Assembly: GCF_015160875.1 (NCBI RefSeq)
Contig: NZ_CP063374.1
Location: 6,885,501-6,949,500 of the forward strand
Origin: Streptomyces chromofuscus
GTDB lineage: Bacteria > Actinomycetota > Actinomycetes > Streptomycetales > Streptomycetaceae
Direction of reading: 5' to 3'
DNA length: 64,000 bases
Shown here in pieces: positions 45,804 to 57,049 of the stretch (its first letter is position 1; the number at the start of each line of letters is the position of its first letter). The translations under genes and the position numbers were made by a program. The notes beneath the pieces are model-generated. The model was given only the letters and a program-made list of their open reading frames with translations. It searched no databases and was not told the origin of the DNA.

Positions 45804-46819
45804 GCACGGACACCACCATGACCACCACCACCGCCTCGGCACGGCCCGGTGAGCGGACGGTCGGCAAGAGCTCCCCCGGTGCGGCGCGCGGTCCTCGCCG
45901 CCGCACCGGGCGGATCCGCCGGATCGGCCTGCCCTACCTGCTGCTCCTGCCCGCGCTGGTCCTGGAACTCCTCGTCCACCTGGTGCCGATGGTGATCGGC
46001 ATCGTGATGAGCTTCAAGGAACTCACCCAGTTCTACATCCGGGACTGGAGCATCGCCCCGTGGACCGGCGTCGACAACTACCGCATCTCGGTGGACTTCG
46101 ACGCCCCCGTCGGCGAGGCACTGCTCCACTCGTTCCTCGTCACCTGCGGCTTCACCGTCCTGTCCGTCGGCCTGTGCTGGTTCGTCGGCACGGCCGCCGC
46201 GATCTGCATGCAGGACACGTTCCGCGGCCGGGGCCTGCTGCGCGCGCTGTTCCTGGTGCCGTACGCGCTGCCCGTCTACGCCGCCGTCATCACCTGGGCG
46301 TTCATGTTCCAGCACGACAACGGCCTGGTGAACCACGTCCTGCACGACCAGCTCGGCCTCACCGACAAGCCCTCCTTCTGGCTGATCGGCGACAACAGCT
46401 TCGTCGCCCTGCTCGTCGTCTCCGTCTGGAAGGGCTGGCCGTTCGCCTTCCTGATCGTGATGGCCGGCCTGCAGAACATCCCCAAGGACCTGTACGAGGC
46501 GGCGGCCCTGGACGGCGCCGGCGTCTGGCAGCAGATCCGCCGCATCACCCTGCCGTCGCTGCGTCCGGTCAACCAGGTGCTGATCCTGGTCCTGTTCCTG
46601 TGGACGTTCAACGACTTCAACACGCCCTACGTCCTGTTCGGCAAGGCCGCGCCCGCCGCCGCCGACCTGATCTCCATCCACATCTACCAGTCGTCGTTCG
46701 TCACCTGGAACTTCGGCACCGGCTCCGCCATGTCGGTCCTGCTGCTGCTCTTCCTGCTCGTCGTGACGGGCGTGTACCTGCTGCTGACGTCGCGCGGCCG
46801 GAGGTCCACCCATGCCTAG
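45800..46819 (+). CDS. Sugar ABC transporter permease (MalF-like)
   Basis: A 339-residue inner-membrane permease with six predicted helices after a hydrophilic Thr/Arg-rich N-terminus. The EAA loop that contacts the ATPase is EAAALDGAGVWQQIRRITLPSL at about 233-254. GTG 45800 overlaps the stop of the binding protein gene, and the end overlaps the next ATG by 8 bases. No ATPase gene is in the operon. Streptomyces sugar transporters commonly share the MsiK ATPase encoded elsewhere. Confidence 0.93.
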   Translation: MSTDTTMTTTTASARPGERTVGKSSPGAARGPRRRTGRIRRIGLPYLLLLPALVLELLVHLVPMVIGIVMSFKELTQFYIRDWSIAPWTGVDNYRISVDFDAPVGEALLHSFLVTCGFTVLSVGLCWFVGTAAAICMQDTFRGRGLLRALFLVPYALPVYAAVITWAFMFQHDNGLVNHVLHDQLGLTDKPSFWLIGDNSFVALLVVSVWKGWPFAFLIVMAGLQNIPKDLYEAAALDGAGVWQQIRRITLPSLRPVNQVLILVLFLWTFNDFNTPYVLFGKAAPAAADLISIHIYQSSFVTWNFGTGSAMSVLLLLFLLVVTGVYLLLTSRGRRSTHA

Positions 46820-47666
46820 GTCTCCGATGGCGGCCCCCCGCTCTTTCCTGTGGACCCGCCGGATCTTCCTGACCCTGCTCACCGGCTTCGTGCTGCTGCC
46901 GGTGTACGTCATGGTCTCCAGCTCCCTGAAGCCGCTGCAGGACGTGTCGAGCGAGTTCCGCTGGCTGCCGAGCGAGCTGACGATCCGCCCGTACATCGAC
47001 ATCTGGTCGACGGTCCCGCTCGCCAAGTACTTCGTGAACTCGCTCATCGTGGCGGGCGCGGCGACGGTCTGCTCGGTGGTCATCGCGGTCTTCGCCGCGT
47101 ACGCCGTCAGCCGCTACGACTTCCCCGGCAAGCGCGTCTTCTCGGTCACCGTGCTGTCGACGCAGATGTTCCCGGGCATCCTCTTCCTCCTCCCGCTGTT
47201 CCTGCTCTACGTCAACATCGGCAACGCCACCGGCATCGCCCTGTTCGGCTCCCGGGGCGGCCTGATCCTGACGTACCTCACCTTCTCGCTGCCGTTCTCG
47301 ATCTGGATGCTGATCGGCTACTTCGACTCGGTGCCGCGCGACCTGGACGAGGCGGCGCTGGTCGACGGCTGCGGACCGCTGCGCGCCCTGGTGCGGGTCG
47401 TCGTGCCGGCCGCGATCCCCGGCATCGTCGCCGTCGCCGTCTACGCCTTCATGACCGCCTGGGGCGAGGTGCTGTTCGCGTCGGTGATGACCAACGACAC
47501 CACTCGCACCCTCGCGGTCGGCCTGCAGGGCTACGCCACGCTCAACGACGTGTACTGGAACCAGATCATGGCCGCCTCGCTCGTGGTGAGCGTCCCCGTG
47601 GTCGCGGGCTTCCTGCTGCTCCAGCGCTACCTCGTCGCCGGGCTGACGGCCGGGGCCGTCAAGTGA
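46812..47666 (+). CDS. Sugar ABC transporter permease (MalG-like)
   Basis: A 284-residue permease partner with six hydrophobic segments. Its EAA loop reads DEAALVDGCGPLRALVRVVVP at about 178-198. It starts inside the end of the preceding permease gene (8-base overlap) and ends in a GTGA overlap with the possible first start of the glucosidase gene. Together with the MalF-like subunit it forms the translocation channel. Confidence 0.93.
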   Translation: MPRSPMAAPRSFLWTRRIFLTLLTGFVLLPVYVMVSSSLKPLQDVSSEFRWLPSELTIRPYIDIWSTVPLAKYFVNSLIVAGAATVCSVVIAVFAAYAVSRYDFPGKRVFSVTVLSTQMFPGILFLLPLFLLYVNIGNATGIALFGSRGGLILTYLTFSLPFSIWMLIGYFDSVPRDLDEAALVDGCGPLRALVRVVVPAAIPGIVAVAVYAFMTAWGEVLFASVMTNDTTRTLAVGLQGYATLNDVYWNQIMAASLVVSVPVVAGFLLLQRYLVAGLTAGAVK

Positions 47667-47695
47667 CCAACGCATCCGCATCCGAAGGGACTTCC

Positions 47696-49054
<1,359 letters not shown>

Positions 49055-49083
49055 GGCGGCCGGCGGAGGGGGCGTACGACCCC

Positions 49084-49116
49084 GTGGTGGGCGCGGAGGG
49101 AGCCCGCGCCCACCAC
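49084..49116 (+). terminator. Strong hairpin after the beta-glucosidase gene
   Basis: GTGGTGGGCGCG (49084-49095) pairs perfectly over 12 bases with CGCGCCCACCAC (49105-49116) around a 9-base loop. It lies 30 bases after the glucosidase stop and is a likely rho-independent terminator without U-tract. Confidence 0.75.
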
Positions 49117-49176
49117 GGCCCCACGGCCGCACGGCCCCACGGCCGCACGGCCCCACGGCCGCACGGCCCCACGACC
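49115..49176. repeat. 16-bp tandem repeat
   Basis: Alternating ACGGCCCC and ACGGCCGC octamers form a 16-base unit repeated about 3.5 times directly behind the glucosidase terminator. It is non-coding and lies before the esterase gene. The region 49177-49445 holds no gene. Confidence 0.8.
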
Positions 49177-49445
49177 TGACGTCCGCATCTCGTCCCCCGC
49201 CACCGGCCGCTATGTCCGCATGCTCGGAAGGAACGCCGCTCACGAGTACAGGCGAAGGTGGACCGGGTGCGGAGGGAGCAGAAGGGCTGAGCAGCCGTGC
49301 AGGGCAGGGCAGTTGGCCGAAAGCACCGGGGTGCGTCTCCCGCCCGCTTCCGTTCGGTGGCACCATCACCCACAGCCGTGCCGCGCTCCGGCACGACCGC
49401 GCCGAACCGTTCGGGCAGCAGGCCATCACACCGCGAGGAGCCGCT

Positions 49446-50495
49446 GTGATCACGACCGTGACCGCCGCCCTGACCTCCCTTCGGCCCCGTGTCCTGCTCG
49501 TCCTCGCCGTACTGCTCGCCGCCCTCGCCCCGGCCACGCCGTCGCTCGCCACCGTCGCCGAAAGCCCGGCGCCGGGTGCCACCGCCGCGGGAGCCGTCCG
49601 GTCGGGGAAGCCCGGCGGCGCCGAGGTCGTGGCCGTCACCCAGGTCGCCGACCGGCAGGTCGACCTGTCCGTGCGGTCCGCCGCACTGGGCGGCCACACG
49701 GTCAAGGTCCGTCTGCTCACCCCCGACGGCTGGAACCCCGCCGACCGGCGGCAGCACTGGCCGACGCTGTGGCTGCTGCACGGCTGCTGCGGCGACTACA
49801 CCTCGTGGACCCGCATGACCGACGTCGCGGAGACCGCCGGCCTGCGCGACGTCCTCGTGGTGATGCCGGAGGCGGGCTGGAACGGCTGGTACAGCGACTG
49901 GTGGAACCACGGCGAGGGCGGCGACCCCGCGTGGGAGACGTTCCACACCAGGGAACTCCGGAGGCTCCTGGAGCGTGACTGGGGTGCCGGCAGCGACCGT
50001 GTGGTGGCCGGCCTGTCGATGGGCGGCCAGGGTGCCCTGATGTACGCCGCACGGCACCCCGGCATGTTCAAGGCGACCGCCGCGTACTCCGGCTCGGCGC
50101 ACCCGCTGCTGAACGAGGAGTCGACCGACCGCATCATGGGCCTCCTCGCCGGCCAGGGCAACGACCCGCTGCGCGTCTGGGGCGACCCGGTGGCGCAGCG
50201 CCGCATCTGGCAGGCCCACGACCCCTTCCACCTGGCCAAGCGACTCAAGTCGCTCCCCGTCTACCTGTCGTGCGGCGACGGCACCCCCGGCCCCCTCGAC
50301 CCACCGGGCGCCACCAGCGCCCTGGAGGCCGACTTCAACCGCCAGAACCTGGCGCTGGCGGCGGAACTGAAGCACGTCGGCGCCCGCCACGTCACCACCC
50401 ACCTCTACGGCCCAGGCACCCACACATGGCCGTACTGGGAACGCGAACTGCACGCCTCGTTGCCGATGCTGCTCGGCGCGCTGCGCGGCGACTGA
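49446..50495 (+). CDS. Secreted esterase of the alpha/beta hydrolase (antigen 85/esterase D-like) type
   Basis: A 349-residue exported hydrolase. A signal peptide with hydrophobic core LLVLAVLLAALAP ends near residue 32. The catalytic domain shows LWLLHGCCGDYTSW (oxyanion loop), VMPEAGWNGWYSDW, and the nucleophile elbow GLSMGGQGA with S191. The histidine lies in GTHTWPYW near the end. This is the mycolyltransferase/esterase-D fold. Streptomyces has no mycolic acids, so an acyl or acetyl esterase activity, perhaps on plant polymers, is likelier. GTG 49446 has GAGGAG upstream. It converges with the glycosidase gene across a perfect palindrome. Confidence 0.9.
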   Translation: MITTVTAALTSLRPRVLLVLAVLLAALAPATPSLATVAESPAPGATAAGAVRSGKPGGAEVVAVTQVADRQVDLSVRSAALGGHTVKVRLLTPDGWNPADRRQHWPTLWLLHGCCGDYTSWTRMTDVAETAGLRDVLVVMPEAGWNGWYSDWWNHGEGGDPAWETFHTRELRRLLERDWGAGSDRVVAGLSMGGQGALMYAARHPGMFKATAAYSGSAHPLLNEESTDRIMGLLAGQGNDPLRVWGDPVAQRRIWQAHDPFHLAKRLKSLPVYLSCGDGTPGPLDPPGATSALEADFNRQNLALAAELKHVGARHVTTHLYGPGTHTWPYWERELHASLPMLLGALRGD

Positions 50496-50616
50496 ACCTG
50501 GGCGCCCGCCGGGACTCCGTCGCGAACACGTGCAGCACCTGACGGGAGTCGGCGGCATCTGCTCCGGGCCTGCTCCGTCAGTACGCCCAGCCGACGGCGG
50601 GTCGCCGGGAGGGTCA

Positions 50617-50640
50617 GGCGGCGTACCGCGGTACGCCGCC
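50617..50640. terminator. Bidirectional terminator hairpin
   Basis: GGCGGCGTACC and GGTACGCCGCC flank a central GC, giving a perfect 24-base palindrome between the converging esterase and glycosidase genes. An outer GGGAG/CTCCC pair (50607-50611, 50641-50645) could extend the stem. Confidence 0.65.
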
Positions 50641-50657
50641 CTCCCAGCCTCGGTCGG

Positions 50658-53249
50658 TCACTTGAGCGTGACTACCAGGGTGGTGCGGCCTTCACCGCTC
50701 GGCGCCGAGACGATGACCTGCTGGCCGCGTGCGGTCGTGAAGGTCCGGTACTGCACGGGGTGACCGTCGAGCGTCACCGAATCGATCTCCGAGCCCGGCG
50801 GCACCACGTGGCCGATGGACAGGTCGGCCTCCAGGTGCCGGGTCACCTCGGTGGTGAAGGTCTTGCTCACATGCCGGGCGCGGACGTCGACCGACCCCTT
50901 CCCCAGCCTGATGTTGCTGCCGGCGATCCGTTCCTGGCCCGTGGGCACCTGAGAGACGACGGAGACCCGGTTTCGGCCCAGGTCGGGCGAGACCCCGAGC
51001 TGCTGGTGCACCACCGGCCACAGCACGCCGTACGCGCCCCAGGCCTGCAGCGCCATCGAACGCTCGGTGAGGGGACGCTCGATATTCGCCGGTGCGTCCG
51101 GGCTCGGCGCGATCTCCGGCATCGCACCGGGCATCTCCCAGACCGAGGGATCGAGCTGGATCCGTGCGTTCGCGGTGGTGTAGCGCTGTTGCTCGTGGTG
51201 GCCCAGGCGGCCGTAGTTCCCCTCGGCGACCGCCATGATCGCGGTGTTGAGGGAGTAGATGGCGCGCTCGCTCTGCACGGCGGACACCGTGCTGTCGCAG
51301 GACGGACCCTTGTTGCCGCCCTCGGCCGAGGTGGGACCGGTACCCGTGTGATAGAGCCCGAACTCTCCGGAGTAACAGCTCTCCTGGCGCTTGGCCAGTG
51401 CCAGTCGGCCGTGCTCGGACGAGGCCAGCGGCACCGTGGGCCTGCCGGGACGGACCAGCTCCGCGTCCATGGGCGTCACACCGATCCAGTGGCGCTGCAA
51501 CATGGGGCTGTTGTCCGTGTCTTGCAGTGAGTCGCCGTACTGGTCGGTGTCACCACCGGCCCACCAGGTGCGCTCGAACCGCTGCTCCAGCTTCTCGGCG
51601 CGCTTCGTCGCCCATGATGCCGTCGTGGAGTCGTGCTTGCTGTGCGCCATGTCCGCGAGGTCACGAAGGCCGCGGGCGGTGTAGACCGCGTTGTCGAGCT
51701 TCTCCGCACCCATGCCGGATCGCTCGACGTTGCCCGTGCCCTCGGGCCATCCGTCGCCGTCCTTGTCGAGTGTGCGGTAGATGAACCTCATGTTGCGCAC
51801 GGCGAAGTCGTACATCTCATCGCGGAACGCGTCGTCCCCCGTCCAACGCCACAACAGGGCGACGGCGCTCGGGAACTTCGCGGTCTCGTCGGTGTTTCCG
51901 GGATCGTCGTTGGCGCCGTAGTAGACCGAGCCGTCCGGCGTCATCTCGTGAATGACCTTGCCGCTGCCCTCGTTGACCAGCTCGCTGACGTCCTTCAGCG
52001 ACCGAAGGTGGGCCATGATGTCGTCGAACTGGCCCATGGCCACACTGGCGAACGCGGTGTACTCGCCGTCGGTCCCGAACAGCCATGGGTAGTCGGGCCA
52101 GCCCGCCCCCAGCCAACGGGCCGACGCCAGCTCGCCGGTCGGTGCGGGGTACTGCCTGCCCTCATCGACGAGACGCAGTCGCAGGCCGTGGGACTCCTGC
52201 ACGGAGTCGGCGAGGTTCTGCTTGGACCACTCCACACTGCGCTGGAGCAGGTTGTCACCGGGCAGTTCGACCGAGGTGCGGGCCGCCACCGCGCGCCGTT
52301 CGGCGATCTTCTGTTCCAGCAGCTGCTCGGGGTCGGCCAGCGCCCGGTCGAACTGGGTGCGGGCGTCCTTCGGCCCCTGTTCCGAGCCGGCGACCGCGAA
52401 CCACAGTGTCGTCGGCGTGCCGGCCTTCAAGTCGACGCTGTAGTTCATCCGGCCGCCGGTGCCCTTGCCGGCCTCGCTGTCGTCGCACCTCTTCGGCGCC
52501 TCGCCGGTGGCCGGGCAGATCACCGGATCGCTCTGCGGACCACGGTGGTCCGGACCCAGCTGGTGGGTCTCCGGAGTCAGTCTGCTGCCGACGACGGCCG
52601 CATAGTCATGCGCATCGGCGTGGGGAACGTCCGGGGTGCCCTTCTCGCGGAAGACGAGGGTCTTTCCGGAGTAGGAGCCCTCGTCGGGGAGGTTGAACTT
52701 CAGCTGGTCCGGCTGCGTCCAGCCCCAGGGGTAGGAGTTCATCAGCTCCGAGTGGGCGTCGAGGGCGAGCTTCACCTTCGAGTCCCGCTCGGAGGTGAGC
52801 GTCAGCCCCACCAGCCCGGCACGCAGGCCGTCCGGTGCGAAGTTCGTCCGGCTCGCGCTGACCCCTGCCGTCGCCGCATAGTCGATCCGGGTGTAACCCC
52901 AGCCGCTGGTGAACTTCTCCGCCTTGGCCTGACCACCCAGCCATGCGCCGTTCAGACCGAACCACATGCCGTCGAGCAGTTTGATCGACTGGGTCCACAT
53001 ACCGCCCATCTCCCCGCGAATGTGCCAGCCGGCAGCCGGGTAGAGGCCGTCCGCGGTACCCACGGAGTAGAATCGGCTGCCGACGCTGACCGCACGGCGG
53101 TCGGCCAGGCGGGTCGTCTCCGACAGCTCCGCAGAGCGCGGCAGGTCGGCGTGGGTCTCGCGATCGGGCTGGGCGTTGGCGGGAGCACTGAGCACACCGG
53201 ACACGAGGGCTCCGGTGGCCGCCAGGAGAAGTGCTGTTCGTGGCCGCAT
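50658..53249 (-). CDS. Secreted six-hairpin (alpha/alpha barrel) glycosidase
   Basis: An 863-residue exported enzyme. The signal peptide spans about 1-27 (ALLLAATGALVSGVLSAPANA). An N-terminal beta domain (about 50-340) is followed by an (alpha/alpha)6 barrel (about 360-760) with DYPWLFGTDGEYTAFA, DKDGDGWPEGTGN and GMGAEKLDNAVYTARGL. These resemble GH15/GH63 and debranching-type enzymes. A small C-terminal beta domain closes the protein. The acidic residues around 415 and 525 are probably catalytic. ATG 53249 has GAGGTGATA just upstream; the frame is open to 53375 but the signal peptide fixes the start. The substrate is likely an alpha-glucan or plant glycoside. Confidence 0.85.
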   Translation of the reverse strand: MRPRTALLLAATGALVSGVLSAPANAQPDRETHADLPRSAELSETTRLADRRAVSVGSRFYSVGTADGLYPAAGWHIRGEMGGMWTQSIKLLDGMWFGLNGAWLGGQAKAEKFTSGWGYTRIDYAATAGVSASRTNFAPDGLRAGLVGLTLTSERDSKVKLALDAHSELMNSYPWGWTQPDQLKFNLPDEGSYSGKTLVFREKGTPDVPHADAHDYAAVVGSRLTPETHQLGPDHRGPQSDPVICPATGEAPKRCDDSEAGKGTGGRMNYSVDLKAGTPTTLWFAVAGSEQGPKDARTQFDRALADPEQLLEQKIAERRAVAARTSVELPGDNLLQRSVEWSKQNLADSVQESHGLRLRLVDEGRQYPAPTGELASARWLGAGWPDYPWLFGTDGEYTAFASVAMGQFDDIMAHLRSLKDVSELVNEGSGKVIHEMTPDGSVYYGANDDPGNTDETAKFPSAVALLWRWTGDDAFRDEMYDFAVRNMRFIYRTLDKDGDGWPEGTGNVERSGMGAEKLDNAVYTARGLRDLADMAHSKHDSTTASWATKRAEKLEQRFERTWWAGGDTDQYGDSLQDTDNSPMLQRHWIGVTPMDAELVRPGRPTVPLASSEHGRLALAKRQESCYSGEFGLYHTGTGPTSAEGGNKGPSCDSTVSAVQSERAIYSLNTAIMAVAEGNYGRLGHHEQQRYTTANARIQLDPSVWEMPGAMPEIAPSPDAPANIERPLTERSMALQAWGAYGVLWPVVHQQLGVSPDLGRNRVSVVSQVPTGQERIAGSNIRLGKGSVDVRARHVSKTFTTEVTRHLEADLSIGHVVPPGSEIDSVTLDGHPVQYRTFTTARGQQVIVSAPSGEGRTTLVVTLK

Positions 53250-53578
53250 TATCACCTCGAAAGTGTCTTTCCGTCGCCGCCGGTCCGTCGGGACCCCGCG
53301 GAACACGGGAAAGGGACTGTGTGGAACAGGTGAGCGGCGACAGTCAACTTGTTCCGACGAGTCCACGTCAATCATGGAGCGTGGATCCGTCGCCTGCCGT
53401 CAGCAGGGCTTGATCAAGTTCCGTAGGCGTCCGGATCGTTGGTGATGACCAGGATGGGGAACGCTCCTTGGGGTCGTCGCGGACCGCCCGGGTGGTCTTG
53501 GCGATGTTGTCGGCTCCGAGGACGCCTTCTCAGTCGTTCGGCTCGGCGCAGAGGGTGGTGGGAGCGCTGAGCTGTCGG
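53250..53578. other. Intergenic region with a short decayed coding remnant
   Basis: The region holds the upstream sequence of the glycosidase gene and, on the minus strand at about 53440-53530, two frames that together read GADNIAKTTRAVRDD and then FPILVITNDPDAYGT before a stop. They look like the end of a lost gene with a frameshift near 53475. I cannot identify it. No clear promoter stands out. Confidence 0.3.
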
Positions 53579-54063
53579 TCAGCCGCCCTGGTAGATCGTG
53601 GTGCACAGCAGCGTGGCGCCGTCGTCCACCAGGGCGGCCCAGTAGCGCGTCTGGTCGCCGGCCACCCGGCGGCAGTTGTTCGCGTCGGCGCCCGCCGGGG
53701 CACGGTAGACGCCGGTGATGTGCATGATCTGGTTGTACGGGACGCGGGCACCGGCTCGCGTCGGCAGGCCACGGCCGTCATCAGGGCGAGGGAGATCGCG
53801 TCGCCGGACTGCTGCCCGAGCAGGCAGTAGTTGGCGTGGTAGACGCGGCTGAGGCAGAGCTTCGTGGTGTCGCCGGTGGTGGAGGACCGGTAACTCCAGT
53901 ACGACTTCCCATAGCCGGTGGGGCAGGCCGTGTCGGTGGCGGTCACCTGGACCTGCGCCTGCTCGCCGGCACAGGACACGGGGTCCGGCGGAACATCGCG
54001 CGGATCTCTCCGGGTCCCGGAATACTCACCCGGGGAGCGTAACAACCGCTGGTCCGGGCTCAC
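53579..54063 (-). pseudogene. Frameshifted small secreted protein (LppU/SCO3897-like)
   Basis: One minus-strand frame carries VSCAGEQAQVQVTATDTACP, YRSSTTGDTTKLCLSRVYH and SGDAISLALMTAVAC. The sequence then makes sense only in another frame, PYNQIMHITGVYRAPAGAD to CTTIYQGG and stop. The shift is near 53765. Paired cysteines and the Y-x-Y...LCL pattern recall the LppU/SCO3897 family of small exported proteins. No signal peptide is found in frame at the upstream end, so the gene seems broken at both places. The family assignment is tentative. Confidence 0.5.
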
Positions 54064-54097
54064 CCGCCCGCCTTCCGGTGCCGCGGTCCGCTTCCCC

Positions 54098-57016
54098 TCA
54101 CTCGATCGCGCACTCCCTCACGTCGAGCGGCTCGGTGTCGCCGGCCGGCCTGCTGCACAGGACGTCAGCCTCCGAGATGCCCTCCGGCGTTCTCCGGACC
54201 CGCTTGAGGACGATGCTGTGGCCGCGCCGTTCGCCGTACAGGGGCGCGTCGGTGAAATCGATCGTTCCGGTGGCCATCCCGTCGAGCTTGACGCTTCTGA
54301 GGTTGACCCAGGTCGCCGCGCGGCTCTGGCGTACGTCCCCGAGGCTGGCCGCCCAGTACAGCGCGCGTGTGGCGTCGTGGGAGAGGGCCGTCTGCCCGCT
54401 GGCGAAGTCGGCGGCGTCGTACGTGGCCTCCCCGTTGCGCATCCACGGGAGGTGCTTGGCGGCGTCCTCGTAGAAGGCGGTCCCGGACGCGGCCTCCTTC
54501 AGCTCGGCCAGGGCCGCGTGGTACAGCGTGATCCGCGGGGCCACGCCGTCACGGCCGCCCGCGCCGGAGAACCTTGCCTTGCTCAGGTCGTCGCCCGTGA
54601 GGATCGAGATCTCCCTGTTTGCGCAACCAGGTTCGGTGCTCAGCTGCGTCATCAGCGGACCGATGTCCTCGACCCGTCCGGCGAAGTAGATCACCGAGGG
54701 GACGCTCTCGCCCCGGCAGATGTTCTCCGCGTGCAGCCGGAGTTCGGGCTTGCCGTTCGCCACCCGGTAGTTCTGCGCGGGCAGCAGCCGGAAGCCCTCC
54801 CGCTTCAGCATCTCCCCGCCGTAGAGGGCTTGTTCGCTGGTGTAACGGTCCTGCGACTCCTCGGTGTCGCGGGCCAGCACCAGGGCGCGCGGGGCTCTGT
54901 CCAGGGTGCGAAGCTGCCGGGCGACGAGACCGAGCGCGTCCGCCTGGTGTTCGTCCGGAGCCGCGAGGCTGAACCAGTTGGAGAAGTCCTTCGGCAGGTA
55001 GGTCGCCGAGTTGGTGCCGGAGACGATGGGCAGCCCCACCCTGTGCAGCCGACGCGTGACGTCGGGGCTGCTCTGCAGGTCACGGCCGAAGCCGACGACA
55101 CCGACGACGGTCGGGTCGCGGTCGGCGTACTCGGCGATCGCGTCGGCCGTGACGCGCTGGTGCCCCATGTCGGCGCCGCCGTTGGCGAGCAGTACCCGCA
55201 GTTTCACCGTGTAGTTCTCGTTGACCACGCGCTGGGCGAGGTACACGCCGGCCAGCTCCTCGGCCCCCTTGACCAGTGAGGGGTCCACCGGGGAGGAGCT
55301 CAGCGGGCCCGCGTACACCACCGTGACGTAGGTGCCGGGACGGCCGCGCAGCACCTCGGCGTTCTCTTCGCGCACCAGCTCTTCGAGATCGCGCAGCCTC
55401 CGGCCCTCCTCGTCGGCCCCGCCGCGCAGCTGCGCACCGAACCGGACGTCTCCGGTGGCTATCCCGACGCACTCCGTGCCCCCACCGGGCGCGGGGCGCC
55501 TCTCGGTGTCGCGATCGGCGGTCAGCAGGCCGGCCGAGCAGTACGTCCGGTGCAGCTCGCGGGAGTGGACGACACCCGCGGTGACGGCGAGGACGAGGAC
55601 GAGGAGCAGGCTGTACGCCGACCACACCACGCGAGCCAGGGGTGGCCGGTTCCGGGCCCTGACACACCGCCAGTCCGCCTGCCGCAGCTGCACCAGTTCC
55701 TCACGCGGCAGCGGGATCCTGAGCACCCAGGGCAGGGCGTTGGTCCTGCTCGGCGACTGGTCGGCCCGGAGGTTCCCGGCCCATTCGTCGTACCAGTGCC
55801 CCAACCGCTGCTGAAGGCGCGGGGACAGGCGCGGGGGCAGGGGCGGGGATTGCGGCAGGGCGGCCGGCGGACCTCCGTCCGCACCCCGGTCGAGCAGTGC
55901 CGCGTCGTCCGCCGCCACGCCCGCCACGATCAGCAGCGGGTCGAGTTCACTGCGTCGGCTGCGGACGTCGCTGACCGCCCTGATCAGTTCTATTCCGCCG
56001 TTCTCGCGGCTTATCCGGCGCAGGAACAGCACCGGCGGACGGGTCCTCTTGAACCCCCGCAAGTCCCAGCTGCCGCGCCGGTGGTTGTCGCGCAGGTCCT
56101 CGAAGAGCGCCAGCACGTACAACTGGAGGGGGAACGGACCGCCCTCCCGCATGGCCTCGGCCACGTCGTAGGCGCGGGCCGCTATGGCTCTCCAGGACCG
56201 GACGGGCCGCAGCAGCCGCACGCTGGTCGACCGGCGGCGGGCGGCGGACTGGAGAAACGTCGTGGTCAGGAACCACCGGCTCTCCCTGCGCAGCCACAGG
56301 AAGAGGGGTGCGCGTCCGGGGACGTGGTTCAGGACCGCGAGCAGGATCATCAGCCCGATGCCCGCCAGAGCGGCGATGTACCACTCGGGGCGGGTGAGCA
56401 GCGCGGTGAAGGCGCCCAGGACGCCCATGGGGAGGAATTGCTGCACATCGGTGAGCAGCGTCTGCCGTTGGCGGCGCGAGGGTCTGCGGGGACGCCAGCG
56501 CTGCCGGGCGAGGATGCGCAGCAGGTGCGTCTGAGCCTGCTCCCGCTGGGCGTTCCCGTCCGGAGTGCCGACGGGGGCGGTCGGCCAGTGCTCGCGCATC
56601 TCCGGGTCGTCGGTGGCCTCTTGAAGAGCACGGACGAGATTGAGGCGGGGAAAGGCGTAGGGGCGGTAGGCGGCGGACCGGTCGCCCCACTTCCCGGAGT
56701 CGCCGAGATCGCACAGGAGCCGCCCGGCCCGGGCCGTGGGATCGAGGTCGCCCGGCTGGGGCTCGGTCGGGGCGACCGCGAGGCGCGTACCGTGACGCTG
56801 CTGCCCTTCGCGCAGCTCGTCGACCAGTTCGGTGACGCGGTCGTCGTCGGCGGGGTCCTCGGCGTGCAGCACGATGACCGGCATCAAGGGGTCGTTGGTC
56901 CGGAAGTCCTGGATCAAAGACTCCAGTTGCCGCTGGACGTCGATTCCCGCCTCGGTCGACATGCCGGGGTGACCGCCCGGACAGTCCTGAGGAAAACTCT
57001 GGCCACGGCCGTGCAT
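54098..57016 (-). CDS. Membrane protein with extracytoplasmic type I periplasmic-binding domain
   Basis: A protein of about 972 residues. An N-terminal cytosolic part (about 1-250) shows PVIVLHAEDPADDD and RPYAFPRLNLVRAL, and may be a degenerate nucleotide-handling domain. Two hydrophobic segments lie near 215-255, and a further one near 500 (SAYSLLLVLVLAVTAGVVH) leads outside. The rest (about 520-972) is a Leu/Ile/Val-binding-type fold with GVVGFGRDLQSS, GLPIVSGTNSATYL and a substrate-cleft-like IYFAGRVEDIG. It is thus a signalling or sensing protein rather than a free transporter component. ATG 57016 follows GGGGGGTG; ATG 56962 is an alternative. A perfect 9-base inverted repeat lies upstream. 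No permease genes accompany it. Confidence 0.75.
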   Translation of the reverse strand: MHGRGQSFPQDCPGGHPGMSTEAGIDVQRQLESLIQDFRTNDPLMPVIVLHAEDPADDDRVTELVDELREGQQRHGTRLAVAPTEPQPGDLDPTARAGRLLCDLGDSGKWGDRSAAYRPYAFPRLNLVRALQEATDDPEMREHWPTAPVGTPDGNAQREQAQTHLLRILARQRWRPRRPSRRQRQTLLTDVQQFLPMGVLGAFTALLTRPEWYIAALAGIGLMILLAVLNHVPGRAPLFLWLRRESRWFLTTTFLQSAARRRSTSVRLLRPVRSWRAIAARAYDVAEAMREGGPFPLQLYVLALFEDLRDNHRRGSWDLRGFKRTRPPVLFLRRISRENGGIELIRAVSDVRSRRSELDPLLIVAGVAADDAALLDRGADGGPPAALPQSPPLPPRLSPRLQQRLGHWYDEWAGNLRADQSPSRTNALPWVLRIPLPREELVQLRQADWRCVRARNRPPLARVVWSAYSLLLVLVLAVTAGVVHSRELHRTYCSAGLLTADRDTERRPAPGGGTECVGIATGDVRFGAQLRGGADEEGRRLRDLEELVREENAEVLRGRPGTYVTVVYAGPLSSSPVDPSLVKGAEELAGVYLAQRVVNENYTVKLRVLLANGGADMGHQRVTADAIAEYADRDPTVVGVVGFGRDLQSSPDVTRRLHRVGLPIVSGTNSATYLPKDFSNWFSLAAPDEHQADALGLVARQLRTLDRAPRALVLARDTEESQDRYTSEQALYGGEMLKREGFRLLPAQNYRVANGKPELRLHAENICRGESVPSVIYFAGRVEDIGPLMTQLSTEPGCANREISILTGDDLSKARFSGAGGRDGVAPRITLYHAALAELKEAASGTAFYEDAAKHLPWMRNGEATYDAADFASGQTALSHDATRALYWAASLGDVRQSRAATWVNLRSVKLDGMATGTIDFTDAPLYGERRGHSIVLKRVRRTPEGISEADVLCSRPAGDTEPLDVRECAIE

Positions 57017-57049
57017 GGACACCCCCCATGGTCGTAAGACGCATGTGTC

